From Spirosoma luteum DSM 19990 (GTDB lineage Bacteria > Bacteroidota > Bacteroidia > Cytophagales > Spirosomataceae), in NCBI RefSeq assembly GCF_000374065.1, contig NZ_KB893245.1, forward strand, positions 992,001 to 1,056,000: a stretch of 64,000 nt of DNA. Reading direction: 5' to 3'. Both the position numbers and the translations under genes were made by a program. Numbering within the stretch: position 1 is the first letter of the stretch; every line of letters starts with the position of its first letter. This document shows positions 16,782-25,799 of this stretch, piece after piece. The notes below the pieces were generated by a model that had not been told where the DNA came from, did no database searches, and was given only the letters and a program-made list of their open reading frames with translations.

Positions 16782-16846
16782 TGAGTTATGAATGATGAAT
16801 AGGTTCGGAAGAAACATCGTTCATCATTCATAACTCATCATTTTTT
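16773..16846. terminator. 27-bp perfect hairpin over two convergent stop codons (element C)
   Basis: Left arm 16773-16799 and right arm 16820-16846 are perfectly complementary over 27 bases with a 20-base loop. The arms are built from 7-base units (ATGATGA, GTTATGA, ATGATGA). The outer ends are A6 and T6, so either strand would give a U-tract after the stem. The TGA of the DUF2851 gene lies in the left arm, and the TAA of the Gfo/Idh/MocA gene overlaps the end of the right arm. Confidence 0.9.
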
Positions 16847-18185
16847 AGCTAATTACCATATCCTGCTTCGTGGCATCCCATGTAACGCGTTTGCCCGTGT
16901 GCAGAGCTGTAGTTGCCATGATGTTGGCCACAGAGTGGTTAAAACCTACCCGGGCAGGTGCATTTGGCTCTTTACGGCTACGTACGCACTCCATCCAGTT
17001 GAGCATGTGCAGGGATGTCATTGGATCACCACCAGTATTGGCCGATGTTTCCATTTTGGCTGCTTCGCCGAGTGACATGGTTGGAAGCAGGTTAGCCTGC
17101 ATGTTCATGTCTTTGGCGTATTTGGCTTCCAGACCACCCTCTGGCGAGATTTTATTCGTGTCGAGGTTAATCATACCCCCGTTTGAGAAATAATATTCCT
17201 TTACCCCACCGGCTTCATTGTTCATGCGGGAGGAGTAGAGCACCTGGAAACCTTTGGTTTTATCATTATCCGGGCCGTAATCAAATACCGCCGTGAAGGT
17301 GTCGGGATTTACCCGGCCATCTTTCCAGCTATAAATACCCCCATTGGCCACTACCGAACGGGGATGATCCAGTCCGCTGAACCAGTGTACAGTATCAATC
17401 TGGTGCGACATCCACTGGCCCGGAATACCCGACGAGTACGGATAGAACAACCGGAATTCGAGGTACTTACGCGGATCCCATTCCGTCTTGGGCCGGTTGA
17501 GCTGATACCGGTCCCAATCCGTATCTTCCTTGCGAATTTCAGAAACTAATTTAGGACGACGCCACCGGCCGGGCTGATTTACATTCCAGGTCATTTCAAC
17601 CATGGTTATATCGCCAAACTTGCCGGACCGGATAAAATCATTGGCCTGGTGGTAATTGGGTGCCGACCGGCGCTGCGAACCAACCTGTACAATCTTCTTT
17701 GAGCTTTCTACGGCCTTAACGGCTTTGCGGGCATCGTCCAGGGCTTCGGCGAAGGGCTTTTCGCAGTAGGCATCCCGTCCCGATTCAACGGCGGCTGCGC
17801 AATGCAATGCGTGCTGAAAATCGGCGGTAGAGATGATAACGGCGTCAACGTCTTTCCGGTCAAGAAGCTCATCATTGTTGCGGGCTTTGAAGAAGGAGCT
17901 ATCGTTAAGCCCTTTACCTTTCAGATACTGTTCTGCTTCGTCGCGACGGCGATTCCAGATGTCGGAAACACCAACGAAGGCAAAGTTCTGGGCTTTTGCA
18001 TGTTCAGCAAAAGCGGGCGCCAGCGACTGCCGGAACCTATCCGAGAAGCCGATGATACCTACCCGAACGCGGTCATTAGAACCTATAATTCGGTTATAAC
18101 TACTGGCCGAGACACCCACCGTTGGTAGTGCCAGCCCCAAACCGGCCACTGCCGATTTCTTTATAAACTCACGACGATTTTCCAT
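16845..18185 (-). CDS. Gfo/Idh/MocA family oxidoreductase with export leader
   Basis: A 446-residue NAD(P)-dependent sugar oxidoreductase family protein. The start at 18185 gives MENRREFIKKSAVAGLGLALP, a twin-arginine-like leader, so it is probably periplasmic; the frame upstream is open but spurious. The Rossmann motif is VRVGIIGFSDRF (glycine-rich, slightly unusual) and the family CEKPFAEAL motif carries the catalytic lysine. As the last gene of the FecR-SusC-SusD-isomerase-DUF1080 operon, it would oxidise glycosides at C3 or reduce the 3-keto product. The family is certain; the reaction is inferred from its neighbours. Confidence 0.88.
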   Translation of the reverse strand: MENRREFIKKSAVAGLGLALPTVGVSASSYNRIIGSNDRVRVGIIGFSDRFRQSLAPAFAEHAKAQNFAFVGVSDIWNRRRDEAEQYLKGKGLNDSSFFKARNNDELLDRKDVDAVIISTADFQHALHCAAAVESGRDAYCEKPFAEALDDARKAVKAVESSKKIVQVGSQRRSAPNYHQANDFIRSGKFGDITMVEMTWNVNQPGRWRRPKLVSEIRKEDTDWDRYQLNRPKTEWDPRKYLEFRLFYPYSSGIPGQWMSHQIDTVHWFSGLDHPRSVVANGGIYSWKDGRVNPDTFTAVFDYGPDNDKTKGFQVLYSSRMNNEAGGVKEYYFSNGGMINLDTNKISPEGGLEAKYAKDMNMQANLLPTMSLGEAAKMETSANTGGDPMTSLHMLNWMECVRSRKEPNAPARVGFNHSVANIMATTALHTGKRVTWDATKQDMVIS

Positions 18186-18252
18186 ATGGTTCAAGCTTAA
18201 TAGAAAGATAGTGTTATATGCACAAAGGCAAAAAACAGGTAAGTTTTGTTCT

Positions 18253-18996
18253 TTATAACGATTTAATCTTGATGTTTCGGAAATAAACCCGATTACCATG
18301 GTCCTGAAGCAGAATATGTCCCCTGGGTGCTTCGCCAAATCGACCATTGGCGTTGTAGGAAGGTGCTTTATATTTGCTCAAAGCTACGGCATCCCGGAAG
18401 TTGGCGCTACCCCGGTCGTAGTCAACAACTTTTTTGCCATTCAGCCAGTGTTCTACGTGATTACCTTTCGAAACGACGCGCCCTGTATTCCACTCCCCAA
18501 TTGGATTGGCTTTTTTACCACTTGCCGGTATCAGATCATACAGTGAACCTACAGTTCGGTTTCCATTACGTCCCAATTTGGCATCAGGGTGTTTGTCATC
18601 ATCCAGAACCTGGTATTCCAGGCCGTAAGCAGATCCCTTCGGTTTGGGTTTTTGTTCCACGACGAAGTACTTGAGGCCACTATTCGCCCCATCCGTTAGT
18701 TTGAAGTCGAACATCAGGTCAAAGTCACTGTATTCACCATCCGTTACAATGTCGCCAAAGCTCTCGGATTCGGAGCCATTGGATTGCTGAATGGTGAGCA
18801 TACCATCCATTACATCCCAGCCTTTTGCCGGAAACTTATCGGTATAAGCACCCCGCCAACCATTCGTCGTTTTACCATCGAAAAGTAGTTTCCAGCCCTC
18901 TTTTTTCTCCTTGGCTGTTAGTGTATTAGGTGTTTGAGGTTCTGTCGCGGCCATCAGACCCGATAACAGAAGACCGAAAACAAGTAGTTTTTTCAT
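18253..18996 (-). CDS. DUF1080 (3-keto-disaccharide hydrolase) domain protein
   Basis: A 247-residue exported protein: a signal peptide (MKKLLVFGLLLSGLMA), then one concanavalin-like DUF1080 domain with WKLLFDGKTTNGWRG, the ANSGLKYFV strand and LEYQVLDDDKHPD. Members of this family have been shown in other Bacteroidota to cleave 3-keto-glycosides. It lies between the TIM-barrel protein (18 bases upstream) and the Gfo/Idh/MocA oxidoreductase. That supports a periplasmic route in which a sugar is oxidised at C3 and then cut by elimination or hydrolysis. Confidence 0.85.
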   Translation of the reverse strand: MKKLLVFGLLLSGLMAATEPQTPNTLTAKEKKEGWKLLFDGKTTNGWRGAYTDKFPAKGWDVMDGMLTIQQSNGSESESFGDIVTDGEYSDFDLMFDFKLTDGANSGLKYFVVEQKPKPKGSAYGLEYQVLDDDKHPDAKLGRNGNRTVGSLYDLIPASGKKANPIGEWNTGRVVSKGNHVEHWLNGKKVVDYDRGSANFRDAVALSKYKAPSYNANGRFGEAPRGHILLQDHGNRVYFRNIKIKSL

Positions 18997-19014
18997 AGTT
19001 GTTATCGCAAAAAC

Positions 19015-19941
19015 TTACAAAGGATGATTCAGTGTCTTAGTGATATACTCCTTATTGATTTCAGCGCACTCCTTTGGGGTTTTATCCTTTTCGGGAACAC
19101 CATCCAGCTCAACGATTCCCCAGCCTTTAAACTTGATATCATCCAGTGCTTTAAATACGGCTGGTACATCCACATTGCCCCGACCCAGTTCCACGAATTT
19201 ATACGCTTTCGTGTTGTCTTTATTATCGGGCAGGGGCGACATTGTATCCTTCAAATGGAGCGCATAAATAATGTCTTTGTATTGTTTTACCGCCTTTTCG
19301 GGCTGACCACCCCCCTGTTTGTAATGGGCAATGTCCAGCTCCAGTTTCACGTATTTCGGATTCATGGCCTGCACAATCACATCTACTTCCTCGGGCGTTT
19401 CGCCAAGCTGGTGCATGTGGTTGTGGTAGGTTGCCTGGACACCTAAATCCGCGGTTTGCTTACCAATCTCGTTCATCACTGTAGCTAACCGCTTTAATTC
19501 CTCTGTAGTAGGCATCCGGTCTTTAGGCCGGGCCGAGTTGGTTAGCTGAATGGCCGACCCTCCCAGGGCTTTCACAAAACTGGCATGAGCAACGTGGGTA
19601 TCAATCGTGCTCTGTTCTTTGGCCGGGTCTATCTCAACATTTCCGCTGGAAAACATAGCCAGCGCCAGGTGATGCTGATCAAGCAGAGCTTTCAATACAG
19701 ACGGTTTAGCTCGATAAGGCCCAAACGTATTGGCCCGAATCTGAATACCATGATAACCAAGTGCCGCCAGATCCGTAATGGCTTGGGCATCATTCCCTCC
19801 CCACGTAATGGAAGAATAGGCTATTTTTAATCCTGGGGCTATAACTGACCGGGCAAACGCCTTATCAGCCGCAAGGGCTAGGCCAAGTGTGGATAGCCCC
19901 GCTGTAGTCAGAAATTGGCGCCTGTTAACAGATTCGTTCAT
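19015..19941 (-). CDS. Exported TIM-barrel sugar isomerase/epimerase-like protein
   Basis: A 308-residue protein with a twin-arginine-like leader (SVNRRQFLTTAGLSTLGLALA) followed by a xylose-isomerase-like TIM barrel of the AP-endonuclease-2 family. Probable metal ligands are in YHNHMHQ, LELDIAHY and GWGIVELDG. In related operons such proteins act on 3-keto sugars or cut 3-keto-glycosides. It starts the enzyme part of the operon, 199 bases after SusD; that gap holds hairpin element D. Confidence 0.82.
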   Translation of the reverse strand: MNESVNRRQFLTTAGLSTLGLALAADKAFARSVIAPGLKIAYSSITWGGNDAQAITDLAALGYHGIQIRANTFGPYRAKPSVLKALLDQHHLALAMFSSGNVEIDPAKEQSTIDTHVAHASFVKALGGSAIQLTNSARPKDRMPTTEELKRLATVMNEIGKQTADLGVQATYHNHMHQLGETPEEVDVIVQAMNPKYVKLELDIAHYKQGGGQPEKAVKQYKDIIYALHLKDTMSPLPDNKDNTKAYKFVELGRGNVDVPAVFKALDDIKFKGWGIVELDGVPEKDKTPKECAEINKEYITKTLNHPL

Positions 19942-20076
19942 GATGCACTGAGAGAATAATAATTAATAGTAACCACTTGTATGGTTACCGATAGTGGTTA
20001 AAATGACACGCTTTCTAAACGAGACTACTTATAATAAGCACAATATGTAGTTGTTCTACTACTGTAAAAGAGCAAA

Positions 20077-20125
20077 AGAGTGAACGAGTTGGAACCTATA
20101 GGGTAGGTTTTCACTCGTTCACTCT
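20077..20125. repeat. Intergenic inverted octamer array (element D)
   Basis: A 13-bp perfect stem pairs AGAGTGAACGAGT (20077-20089) with its complement at 20113-20125. An inner stem, AACCTA with TAGGTT, lies in the loop. Degenerate units continue outside (AAAGAGCA on the left). It lies within the operon between susD and the isomerase gene, ending 15 bases from the susD stop, and may set the lower expression of the enzymes relative to SusC/SusD. Confidence 0.75.
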
Positions 20126-20140
20126 TCGTGCATTCAGTTA

Positions 20141-21832
20141 TTAATAGCCTGGATTCTGCGCAAAACCAGGGCTGCCATCAGCCGCTTTCTCCGTTCGATC
20201 AATCTGGGTTTGCGGAATTGGACGCAGGTTGCTGGTTTCTTTCACGTTAGCAGCTCCGTCGGGGTTATATAACTTAACCCGCTCAACCAAATTTCCCCAC
20301 CGTTTTAAATCCATCCACCGGGTTTGCTCACCGGCCAGTTCGCGGGCCCGCTCCTGATAAATCATTTCCATATTCATTTCAGCAGGGGTAATGATCATGG
20401 CGGCTTCCTTACCTGGGTAGGCAGCTCGCTGACGTACTACATTGATCGCATCTACAGCCGCCTGGGTCTGGCCAAGTCTAAACTGCGCTTCAGCCAGGAT
20501 AAGATACGTTTCAGCTAAACGGAAGGCTAGATAATCGCGGCTGCCAGGCTCATACGTTAAGTCAGGACGCTGTGGATCGAGGAATTTTTGCAGCGTTGGA
20601 AACAGAGCTGCTGTATAGGCACTTGGTACCAACACCTGATAAGGCTTGGCAGCCCGCTGCGCTAATGTCCATTCAACACCCGGAATGTAAATGGCGGTGT
20701 CTCCCGCTTTCAATGTCATCTTGGCCTTACTGTTATCAAAAGAGGTATTAAGGTTGGCGCCGGGGTTGTTGCTCAACCACGTATCTTTAAACGTCTTTTT
20801 ATAGCGCGAATCGTTTACCCGGTCTTTAAAGACGGTTTCAAGCAGGTAAGTCGTTGGACGCAGTCGCTTAAAGGGTCGGTCATTGGCAATATCCCGTTTC
20901 AAACCCGGCTGTACGTCATACTGCATGCCGAAGTACAAATGGAGTTTGTTTCCCTCACCATTGTTCGTATTTAACGAGTTTACGTTCGTTAGCGGGTCTG
21001 AGGTATACTGTACGGCGAAAATGACTTCGTCATTAATTTCCCCGGAGCCTTGTGCAAATACACTGGCAAAATCGGGCAGCAGTTTAAACCCGTAATTTTT
21101 AATGACACTCTGAGCATACGTTACTGCTTTGCTGTAATCATCAGCCGCTTTGGCCGATGAGGTTGCTTTGGTCAGGTACACACGCGCCAGCAGATGTTCA
21201 GCCGCGGGTTTGGTGGCCCGGCCATAATCAGCTGCCCGGATTTTAGGCTCTAAATCGGCAATAGCGGCTTCCAGATCAGCAATGATCGATTTATAAATAT
21301 CTGCTTCAGATGCCCGCTTGGTTACCTTCGTAGGCCCCAGGGTTTCCGTCAACCGCAAGTCGACCCCACCCCATTGCTGAACCAGAATAAAGTAGTAGTG
21401 CGCCCGTAGAAACTTCATTTCAGCCACACGCAGTTTACGGACCGCATCGGAAACCGTAGCGGCCGGAGCGCGTTCAATAACCGCATTACAGGTATTAATA
21501 CCTTTGTACAGTTCTTCCCAAACCTGCTGGAGAATATCCACGAAGCTATTTATTTGGGTGTCGTAAAAATGAAACCCTTTATAACTTCCATCGGCACCAG
21601 CCTGATAAATATCCGTACCATATTCGGTCATGGTCAGTCCACGCTCCGATGCATAGAAATTCCGAAGCGATGAGTAAGCAGCTTTACTGGCATCTTCAAA
21701 ACCTTTCGGGGTATTGATGTAATCATTCCCGATAGCAGAGATTACTTTTTCATCCAGTATATCCTTACACGCCTGCCCACTGAGGAGTAAGGCTGTAAGT
21801 GCCAAAATTCGAATTGATTGTATTGATTTCAT
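20141..21832 (-). CDS. SusD/RagB family glycan-binding lipoprotein
   Basis: A 563-residue outer-membrane lipoprotein. The start at 21832 gives MKSIQSIRILALTALLLSGQACKD with the lipid-modified cysteine in GQAC; nine codons further upstream are open but unlikely. Family features are the TPR-like helices with RAHYYFILVQQWGGVDLRL, the YLAFRLAETYLILAEAQFRLGQ segment, and the C-terminal RARELAGEQTRWMDLKRWG. It binds the glycan or glycoside for import by the SusC partner encoded directly upstream. Confidence 0.93.
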   Translation of the reverse strand: MKSIQSIRILALTALLLSGQACKDILDEKVISAIGNDYINTPKGFEDASKAAYSSLRNFYASERGLTMTEYGTDIYQAGADGSYKGFHFYDTQINSFVDILQQVWEELYKGINTCNAVIERAPAATVSDAVRKLRVAEMKFLRAHYYFILVQQWGGVDLRLTETLGPTKVTKRASEADIYKSIIADLEAAIADLEPKIRAADYGRATKPAAEHLLARVYLTKATSSAKAADDYSKAVTYAQSVIKNYGFKLLPDFASVFAQGSGEINDEVIFAVQYTSDPLTNVNSLNTNNGEGNKLHLYFGMQYDVQPGLKRDIANDRPFKRLRPTTYLLETVFKDRVNDSRYKKTFKDTWLSNNPGANLNTSFDNSKAKMTLKAGDTAIYIPGVEWTLAQRAAKPYQVLVPSAYTAALFPTLQKFLDPQRPDLTYEPGSRDYLAFRLAETYLILAEAQFRLGQTQAAVDAINVVRQRAAYPGKEAAMIITPAEMNMEMIYQERARELAGEQTRWMDLKRWGNLVERVKLYNPDGAANVKETSNLRPIPQTQIDRTEKAADGSPGFAQNPGY

Positions 21833-21880
21833 TTTTGTATACAGATTTACAAACACGTAGGTAAAGAAAGGCCCAGGCGC

Positions 21881-24800
21881 TTAGAATTTTACGTTTAAAC
21901 CGAAGGTAGCAACCCGGGTAGCCGGTACGACGCCGTTACTAATGGTACCATCAGACGTTTCAGGATCCACACCGTTATACGTTGAGCGGTAAGAAGAGAA
22001 AATGAAAGGCTGCTGGATGCTGGTAAATAACCGCAACGACTGCAATCTGAGCTTCGAGGTGATTTTGTTAGGGAACGTATACCCAAAGTTGATATTCCGC
22101 ACCTTTACGAATGACCCATCGAAGTAAATGATAGCTGTGTTATAGACCGGGAACTCCTGGCTGGAGTTAGGACGGGGAAACTCGTTTGTTGGGTTATTTG
22201 GTGTCCAGTAATCAACCTTGATTTGCTGATAACGGCCGGCTAACTGGTTATTGTCCCGGTGGAAACCACTCAGAATGGTCTGGCCAATTCGGGCATAAAC
22301 AAAGAACGACAGGTCAAATCCTTTGTAATTAAACCGGTTGGTAATACCACCACTAAAAGTTGGAATGTCGGAGCCTAAGAATACACGGTCGTCAGCTGTA
22401 ATCTTACCGTCGTTATTAGTGTCCTGTACTTTAATCTGACCAACTGAACTCTGGTACGATTTGGCAGCATCGGCTTCATTGGTCTGCCAGATACCTGCTT
22501 TTTTGTAATCGTAATACTCTGTTAGGGGTTTGCCAATGAACCGCTTATTTCCAACATCATCGATTGGGCCGTTGAACAATGAGATGATAGCTTCTGTGTT
22601 CTTGGTGAACGTAACATCCGTAGTCCACTTAAAACCTCCGCTGGTGTTCATGTTTACCGACGATATACTGGCCTCAAACCCTTTGTTCTGCGTTTCGCCA
22701 ATATTTCGGGTTACCGAGTTAAAGCCAATGGAAGTAGGCAATAAATCAGATAGCAACAGGTCTGTTGTGTTAGTTTGATAGAGCTCCATAGAACCGGCTA
22801 ACCGACCCCGCCAGAAGCTAAAATCAACCCCTACGTTCGTCGTCGTTGATGTTTCCCAGTGCAGGTCATCATTACCAATTGTTTCAGGACGATACCCGTA
22901 AGCTGGCGTATTCCCCCAGGCATATACGGTACGTCCCAGTAATCCCTGCGTTTGATAAGGAGCCACGCCCTGGTTACCCACTGAGCCACGGCTAACCCGT
23001 AATTTCAGCAGGTCGATCCAAGAAATGCTTTTCATGAAATCTTCATTGCTGATATTCCAGCCTAAAGCAATACCAGGGAAGTTACCGTATTTGGTATTTT
23101 CTCCAAACCGGCTCGACCCATCCCGGCGCAGGGTAGCCGTTACCAGGTACTTGTCTTTGTAGTCGTAGTTAATACGGCCCATGTACGAGTTTATCGTCCA
23201 TTGAATCAGGTTACTGCCTACACCCAGTACAGAACTGGCATTGCCTTCATTATAGAACTGCTGCGATTCGGCCGGAACACCCTGCACTGAAATGTTATTC
23301 TGCTCGAAATTATCCCGCTGAATAGACTGTAGAGCTGTTACACCAAAATTGTGATCACCAAATTTCTTATTGTACGTTAATACATTCTCCAGCGTGTAAT
23401 TGAACCCAAATGCGCTCAGGGTCTGGGCTTGAGGGTCACCAAACTTCCGGGCGTTGGTTTGGGCACCAATGAAGCGGCCGAACCGATTGATGGTGAAATC
23501 AGGGCCAAAATTAACCCGGTACTTTAACCCATCAATAATGTCGACTTCTGCATAAATACTGTTGAAAATACGATACTTTTTTCTATTTTCCACTTGAGCG
23601 CCCGGCACAATTTCGGCAAGTGGATTGGTTAGTAAAGCATCATTTGTTGGCGAGAAAATCAGATTCCCGTTGTCATCGTAGGGGCGGCCAAGTGGATTTT
23701 GCTGAAGAGTAAAGTTGTACGGGTTCAGGCCCTCTCCATTTCGCACACTGTACATCATATACGATGAAAGTCCCACTTTGAGTACCTTATTAATCCGGTG
23801 GTCAATATTAGCACGCAACGAGTAGCGGGTGAAATCAAGTAAAGGCATGATGCCTTTATCCAGGAAGTATCCTGCTGAAATGTAGAATTGCGTTTTCTCA
23901 TTACCGCCCTGCACACCCAGCGAGTGATTCTGCTGAAAGCCCTGCTTCAAAATTAACGATTGCCAATCTGTGTTCCGACCAGCGGCAATACCGGCCGCTA
24001 CGTTCGGGTCACCACCTAAAACGGCAACTTTAGAGTCAGCATACGCATCGGTTACGCCCGTCGGAACAGGATTGCCATTGGCATCTTTATAGTTGCCCGT
24101 AGTACGATAAGCCTCACGAACATATTCCGCAAATTCGGGACCACTAAACAGGTGTACTTTATCCAGGGCATTTGTAACACCAGCATAAGTATCGTAACTG
24201 ATTACGGTTTTACCCACCGAGTTGCCCCGTTTTGTTGTTACCAGCACAACGCCATTGGCACCCCGTGCGCCATAGATAGCGGTGGCGGTAGCATCTTTCA
24301 GGATTTCCATCGACGCGATGTCGTTGGGGTTAATATCCTCGTAACCTGCTGACAGGGGGATTCCGTCCACTACGTACAGTGGATCGTTACCCGCATTAAA
24401 CGAACGACGACCCCGAATCCGAATGGTTGGCACCGAACCAGGGCGGCTTCCAGATTGTGCTACGTCAACCCCGGCTACCCGTCCCTGCATGGCCTGACCC
24501 AGGTTCGTGATAGGCATTTCGGTAATTTGCTTCGACGAAACGGTCGATATTGCCCCGGTAGTCTGGCTTTTTTTCTGAGAACCGTAACCCACAACGATAA
24601 CTTCATTCAGCGCACGGGTATCGGTCTCAACTTTAACGTTGATAGTCGACTTGTTACCTACTGTAATTTCCTGGGTTATAGAACCCACGGATGAAAACAC
24701 CAGAACGGCTTGTGCGTTAGGGACGCTGATGCTGTAATCCCCATTGGCATCGGTAGTAGTACCACGTGTGGTGCCTTTTACGGCTACGTTTACGCCTGGT

Positions 24801-24985
24801 AATGGCGTGTTGTCATCTGCTGAAAGGACTCTACCCGATACAGAGCGATCCTGAGCAGGGTTTTCGGTTACTGGCCGGCCTGTAGGTGGCGCGCTAAATG
24901 CTGGCTGACCGACAAGCGTAAGCGCTGTCAGACCAAGCATTGGAAGCCACGACCGCCGTGAAAAGTGAGTAATTGTTGTCTGCAT
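21881..24985 (-). CDS. SusC/RagA family TonB-dependent transporter
   Basis: A 1034-residue outer-membrane transporter. In order: a signal peptide (to about residue 31), a carboxypeptidase-regulatory-like domain (SGRVLSADDNTPLPGVNVAVKG, about 48-125), the SusC signature NEVIVVGYGSQKK, a plug domain with GRVAGVDV and IRIRG, then the 22-strand barrel ending in a terminal Phe (LNVKF). It has no N-terminal STN domain, so it is unlikely to signal to the FecR protein encoded upstream. It pairs with SusD 48 bases downstream. Confidence 0.95.
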   Translation of the reverse strand: MQTTITHFSRRSWLPMLGLTALTLVGQPAFSAPPTGRPVTENPAQDRSVSGRVLSADDNTPLPGVNVAVKGTTRGTTTDANGDYSISVPNAQAVLVFSSVGSITQEITVGNKSTINVKVETDTRALNEVIVVGYGSQKKSQTTGAISTVSSKQITEMPITNLGQAMQGRVAGVDVAQSGSRPGSVPTIRIRGRRSFNAGNDPLYVVDGIPLSAGYEDINPNDIASMEILKDATATAIYGARGANGVVLVTTKRGNSVGKTVISYDTYAGVTNALDKVHLFSGPEFAEYVREAYRTTGNYKDANGNPVPTGVTDAYADSKVAVLGGDPNVAAGIAAGRNTDWQSLILKQGFQQNHSLGVQGGNEKTQFYISAGYFLDKGIMPLLDFTRYSLRANIDHRINKVLKVGLSSYMMYSVRNGEGLNPYNFTLQQNPLGRPYDDNGNLIFSPTNDALLTNPLAEIVPGAQVENRKKYRIFNSIYAEVDIIDGLKYRVNFGPDFTINRFGRFIGAQTNARKFGDPQAQTLSAFGFNYTLENVLTYNKKFGDHNFGVTALQSIQRDNFEQNNISVQGVPAESQQFYNEGNASSVLGVGSNLIQWTINSYMGRINYDYKDKYLVTATLRRDGSSRFGENTKYGNFPGIALGWNISNEDFMKSISWIDLLKLRVSRGSVGNQGVAPYQTQGLLGRTVYAWGNTPAYGYRPETIGNDDLHWETSTTTNVGVDFSFWRGRLAGSMELYQTNTTDLLLSDLLPTSIGFNSVTRNIGETQNKGFEASISSVNMNTSGGFKWTTDVTFTKNTEAIISLFNGPIDDVGNKRFIGKPLTEYYDYKKAGIWQTNEADAAKSYQSSVGQIKVQDTNNDGKITADDRVFLGSDIPTFSGGITNRFNYKGFDLSFFVYARIGQTILSGFHRDNNQLAGRYQQIKVDYWTPNNPTNEFPRPNSSQEFPVYNTAIIYFDGSFVKVRNINFGYTFPNKITSKLRLQSLRLFTSIQQPFIFSSYRSTYNGVDPETSDGTISNGVVPATRVATFGLNVKF

Positions 24986-25010
24986 TGTAGGTATAAGTAA
25001 GAGTTGATTT

Positions 25011-25799
25011 TTAAGGTAAAGATTTGGTTAAATCACTGGCTATCTCAATCGAATCGCCGGGTTTGAGTTGAATTGATTGCTGTTTTTTAAGTAGTACGTT
25101 CACCTGCCCGGAGGCCAGTGCTACACAGGTGCCCGTTGGGTTTTGCCGCACCCGAAAGGCTGTACCTACTGCTTCTATAGTAAAGTCGGGCAAATGCACC
25201 CGAAACAACCGGGAGGAGGAGGTATCATTTCGGTGTGCAATCGAAAAGTCAGCTTCTCCATTCAGCCATACTGCCCTGGGGGTTTCATCGGCCCACCGGC
25301 GTGCGTATCGAACCGTACTGTTCGGATGCAGCGTCATGTATGAATTGTCAGGCAACCGTATTTCTTTGGTCTGATTGGCCGGTGTACTAATCGTCCAGAC
25401 ATTTTGGTCGGGTCCATACTGCATCCAGAGAGCCCAGCCAACCAATAGCAATACGCCCAACAGGGCCGCAACGGTTCTAATAAAATACCACCATCCAATA
25501 ACCGCTCTTACATCGGCTTGTAAAGGGCGCAAATCTTCCAGCGTTTGTAACGAACCCCGGATTCGGCCCCAAAGTGACGAAACTTCTTCTATTGATAAAG
25601 CTGGTAATATGGACTGGCCTCCTTCATCAATCAGCCTTCGAGCCGTTTCAGCCGTTTCAGCACAATCCGGGTTTTGGTTCAACCAGTTTTGCCAATAAGC
25701 CTCTACCTCGTCGTCGTCGGGAAATTGTACCCAACGAACAAAGAGGTCATCGAGGGCAAGCTCCTCAACGCTATAGGCAGAGTATGGCTTATTTGACAC
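25011..25799 (-). CDS. FecR-type anti-sigma factor, short form
   Basis: A 262-residue inner-membrane regulator. The N-terminal cytoplasmic part (LDDLFVRWVQFPDDDEVEAYW) is of the usual anti-sigma type, one membrane helix follows at about 104-122, and the periplasmic FecR domain runs from QTKEIRLPDNSYMTLHPNS to about residue 250. It ends directly after the FecR domain, while most Bacteroidota relatives continue with a DUF4974/STN-like domain that touches the receptor. There is no ECF sigma-factor gene next to it in the 483 bases upstream. First gene of the operon, 25 bases from susC. Confidence 0.85.
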   Translation of the reverse strand: MSNKPYSAYSVEELALDDLFVRWVQFPDDDEVEAYWQNWLNQNPDCAETAETARRLIDEGGQSILPALSIEEVSSLWGRIRGSLQTLEDLRPLQADVRAVIGWWYFIRTVAALLGVLLLVGWALWMQYGPDQNVWTISTPANQTKEIRLPDNSYMTLHPNSTVRYARRWADETPRAVWLNGEADFSIAHRNDTSSSRLFRVHLPDFTIEAVGTAFRVRQNPTGTCVALASGQVNVLLKKQQSIQLKPGDSIEIASDLTKSLP

